Shown here: piece by piece, positions 63,036 to 64,000 of the stretch
Layout of the letters: the number at the start of each line of letters is the position of its first letter
Position numbering within the stretch: the first letter of the stretch is position 1
NCBI GenBank assembly: GCA_963709775.1
Contig: CAVPXS010000012.1
Span: 62,001-126,000, forward strand
Origin: Salinimicrobium sp963709775
GTDB taxonomy: Bacteria > Bacteroidota > Bacteroidia > Flavobacteriales > Flavobacteriaceae
Length of the DNA stretch: 64,000 nt
Direction: 5' to 3'
Notes under the pieces: generated by a model
What the model saw: only the letters and a program-made list of their open reading frames with translations
Databases searched by the model: none
Told to the model about the DNA's origin: nothing
Translations under genes and position numbers: made by a program

Positions 63036-64000
63036 TTATACTTCTACGGGTTCTTCTTTCCGTAGTTTTTCCTTTTTAGATGCCGGCAACTTCTTGCGGC
63101 TGTCAAGAGTGAAAACAAACCATACAAAGGCAAAAAGGCCTACTGCAAAAATTGTATCTCCAATTGCTCGCATCCAGCGCAGCGTATCCATTCCCGGTTG
63201 CTGCATAAATTCGGCAGAACGGGCATACCACATTCCTTCATTTACACTGGCTACTGTTTGTAAAAGGCCTATTGGAAGCACACTGAGCAGTACCATAAGA
63301 ATAAGACCTATATTAATAGACCAGAAGGAGAAACTTAACAGTTTATCATTCCATACCTGTACCCTGTACAAACTTCTAAGAACAAACAACATAAGGCCAA
63401 TTCCAAGGAAACCATATACTCCAAAGAGAGCGGTGTGTGCATGAACTGCAGTGGTGTTTAATCCCTGCATGTAGTAAAGTGCGATTGGAGGATTGATAAT
63501 AAATCCAAAGATCCCTGCTCCCAAGAAGTTCCAGAAGGCTACGGCTATAAGGCAGTAGATAGGCCATTTATAATCCTTAAGCCATTCTGTAGCTTTAGAC
63601 AACTTGTAGTTTTCATAAACTTCATAACCTATCAATACCAGCGGTACTACTTCCAGGGCGCTAAAGGTCGCTCCTAAGGCCATTACGGCTGTTGGGGTAC
63701 CACTAAAATAGAGGTGGTGAAAAGTTCCAAGAATACCTCCCGAGAGGAAGATCACAGTGGCTAACAGCACACTTAAAGTTGCTGTTTTGGTACGCAGCAA
63801 GCCAAGTCTTACGAACAGGAAGGCAGAAACTACTGTGGCAAATACTTCAAAGAAGCCTTCTACCCACAGGTGCACTACCCACCAGCGCCAGTATTCGGCA
63901 ATCGCGAGGTTTGTTTGTCTTCCCCACATTAGTCCTGCTCCATAGAACAAGGCAATGGCTGCGGAAGAAACAAGGAACATGATAAGCAGGTTTCTTTCTG
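63036..64000 (-). CDS. norB: Quinol-dependent nitric oxide reductase, NorB/NorZ type (partial)
   Basis: The C-terminal 320 or so residues of a large haem-copper-type NO reductase; the start is beyond the right edge of the window. Diagnostic pieces are YWRWWVVHLWVEGFFEVFAT (conserved acidic WVEGFFE), GTFHHLYFSGTP with the His-His pair that binds the FeB site, INPPIALYYMQGLNTTAVHAH with the haem-ligand histidines, and about eight helices. It reduces NO to N2O in the inner membrane using quinol. It ends with a Lys/Glu tail, then the strong hairpin above. Bacteroidota use it for NO detoxification. Confidence 0.94.
   Translation of the reverse strand, partial: ERNLLIMFLVSSAAIALFYGAGLMWGRQTNLAIAEYWRWWVVHLWVEGFFEVFATVVSAFLFVRLGLLRTKTATLSVLLATVIFLSGGILGTFHHLYFSGTPTAVMALGATFSALEVVPLVLIGYEVYENYKLSKATEWLKDYKWPIYCLIAVAFWNFLGAGIFGFIINPPIALYYMQGLNTTAVHAHTALFGVYGFLGIGLMLFVLRSLYRVQVWNDKLLSFSFWSINIGLILMVLLSVLPIGLLQTVASVNEGMWYARSAEFMQQPGMDTLRWMRAIGDTIFAVGLFAFVWFVFTLDSRKKLPASKKEKLRKEEPVEV

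Overview
The window looks like chromosomal DNA of a marine-type member of the Flavobacteriaceae (Bacteroidota). The evidence is the rplM-rpsI order, TonB receptors with a carboxypeptidase-regulatory-like N-terminus, DUF6090 and DUF2723 proteins, weak or absent Shine-Dalgarno sequences, and several promoters of the flavobacterial type (TTG, 19 bases, TAnnTTTG). The genus cannot be fixed from the sequence; Gramella/Salegentibacter-like relatives would fit.

Layout. 0-7.4 kb: ribosomal genes rplM-rpsI, a small lipoprotein, polA, and an FHS-type sugar transporter paired with a glycosylasparaginase. 7.6-17.2 kb: one long plus-strand operon (Na+/solute symporter, acyl-CoA ligase, two alpha/beta hydrolases, a helical-repeat protein, a TonB receptor and D-3-hydroxybutyrate dehydrogenase), best read as a hydroxybutyrate-ester uptake and catabolism locus. 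17.3-29.5 kb: metallophosphoesterase, a cysteine-less thioredoxin-fold protein, a porin, a Crp-type regulator with a TolC/HlyD/ABC-2 export operon, a processive family 2 glycosyltransferase and a giant tricorn-like S41 protease. 29.9-36.2 kb: short-chain dehydrogenase, three serine beta-lactamase-like hydrolases (one intact, one frameshifted, one truncated) and tiny membrane proteins. 36.3-44 kb: polysaccharide deacetylase, a DUF2723 membrane glycosyltransferase, tRNA-Gln, a REP-associated tyrosine transposase between its palindromes, and an AsmA-like protein. 43.7-61.4 kb: a repeat-rich accessory stretch with three ParE-type toxin-antitoxin pairs, a radical-SAM/DUF4130 DNA-repair pair, hemN, an HNH / methyltransferase-HIT / nuclease-helicase operon, and a DinB-DnaE error-prone polymerase pair. 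61.4-64 kb: membrane proteins and the 3' part of a quinol-type nitric oxide reductase.

Two things stand out. First, the radical-SAM repair gene (44.4 kb) and dinB (54.6 kb) share the same double operator: two 11-bp GGAA(n3)TTCC-like palindromes whose starts are exactly 19 bp apart. This links the two repair modules into one damage-response regulon. Second, the minus-strand operon at 49.2-53.5 kb joins an HNH nuclease, a methyltransferase-HIT fusion, a DExK-nuclease/DUF2075 helicase and a small conserved-looking protein. I do not recognise it as a named system, and it is a good candidate for an undescribed defence or nucleic-acid-processing unit.

Caution: at least eleven single-base frameshifts interrupt otherwise normal genes, mostly at short homopolymers and mostly as one extra base. 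They may be assembly errors or real decay. I describe each gene as one locus and note the shift.
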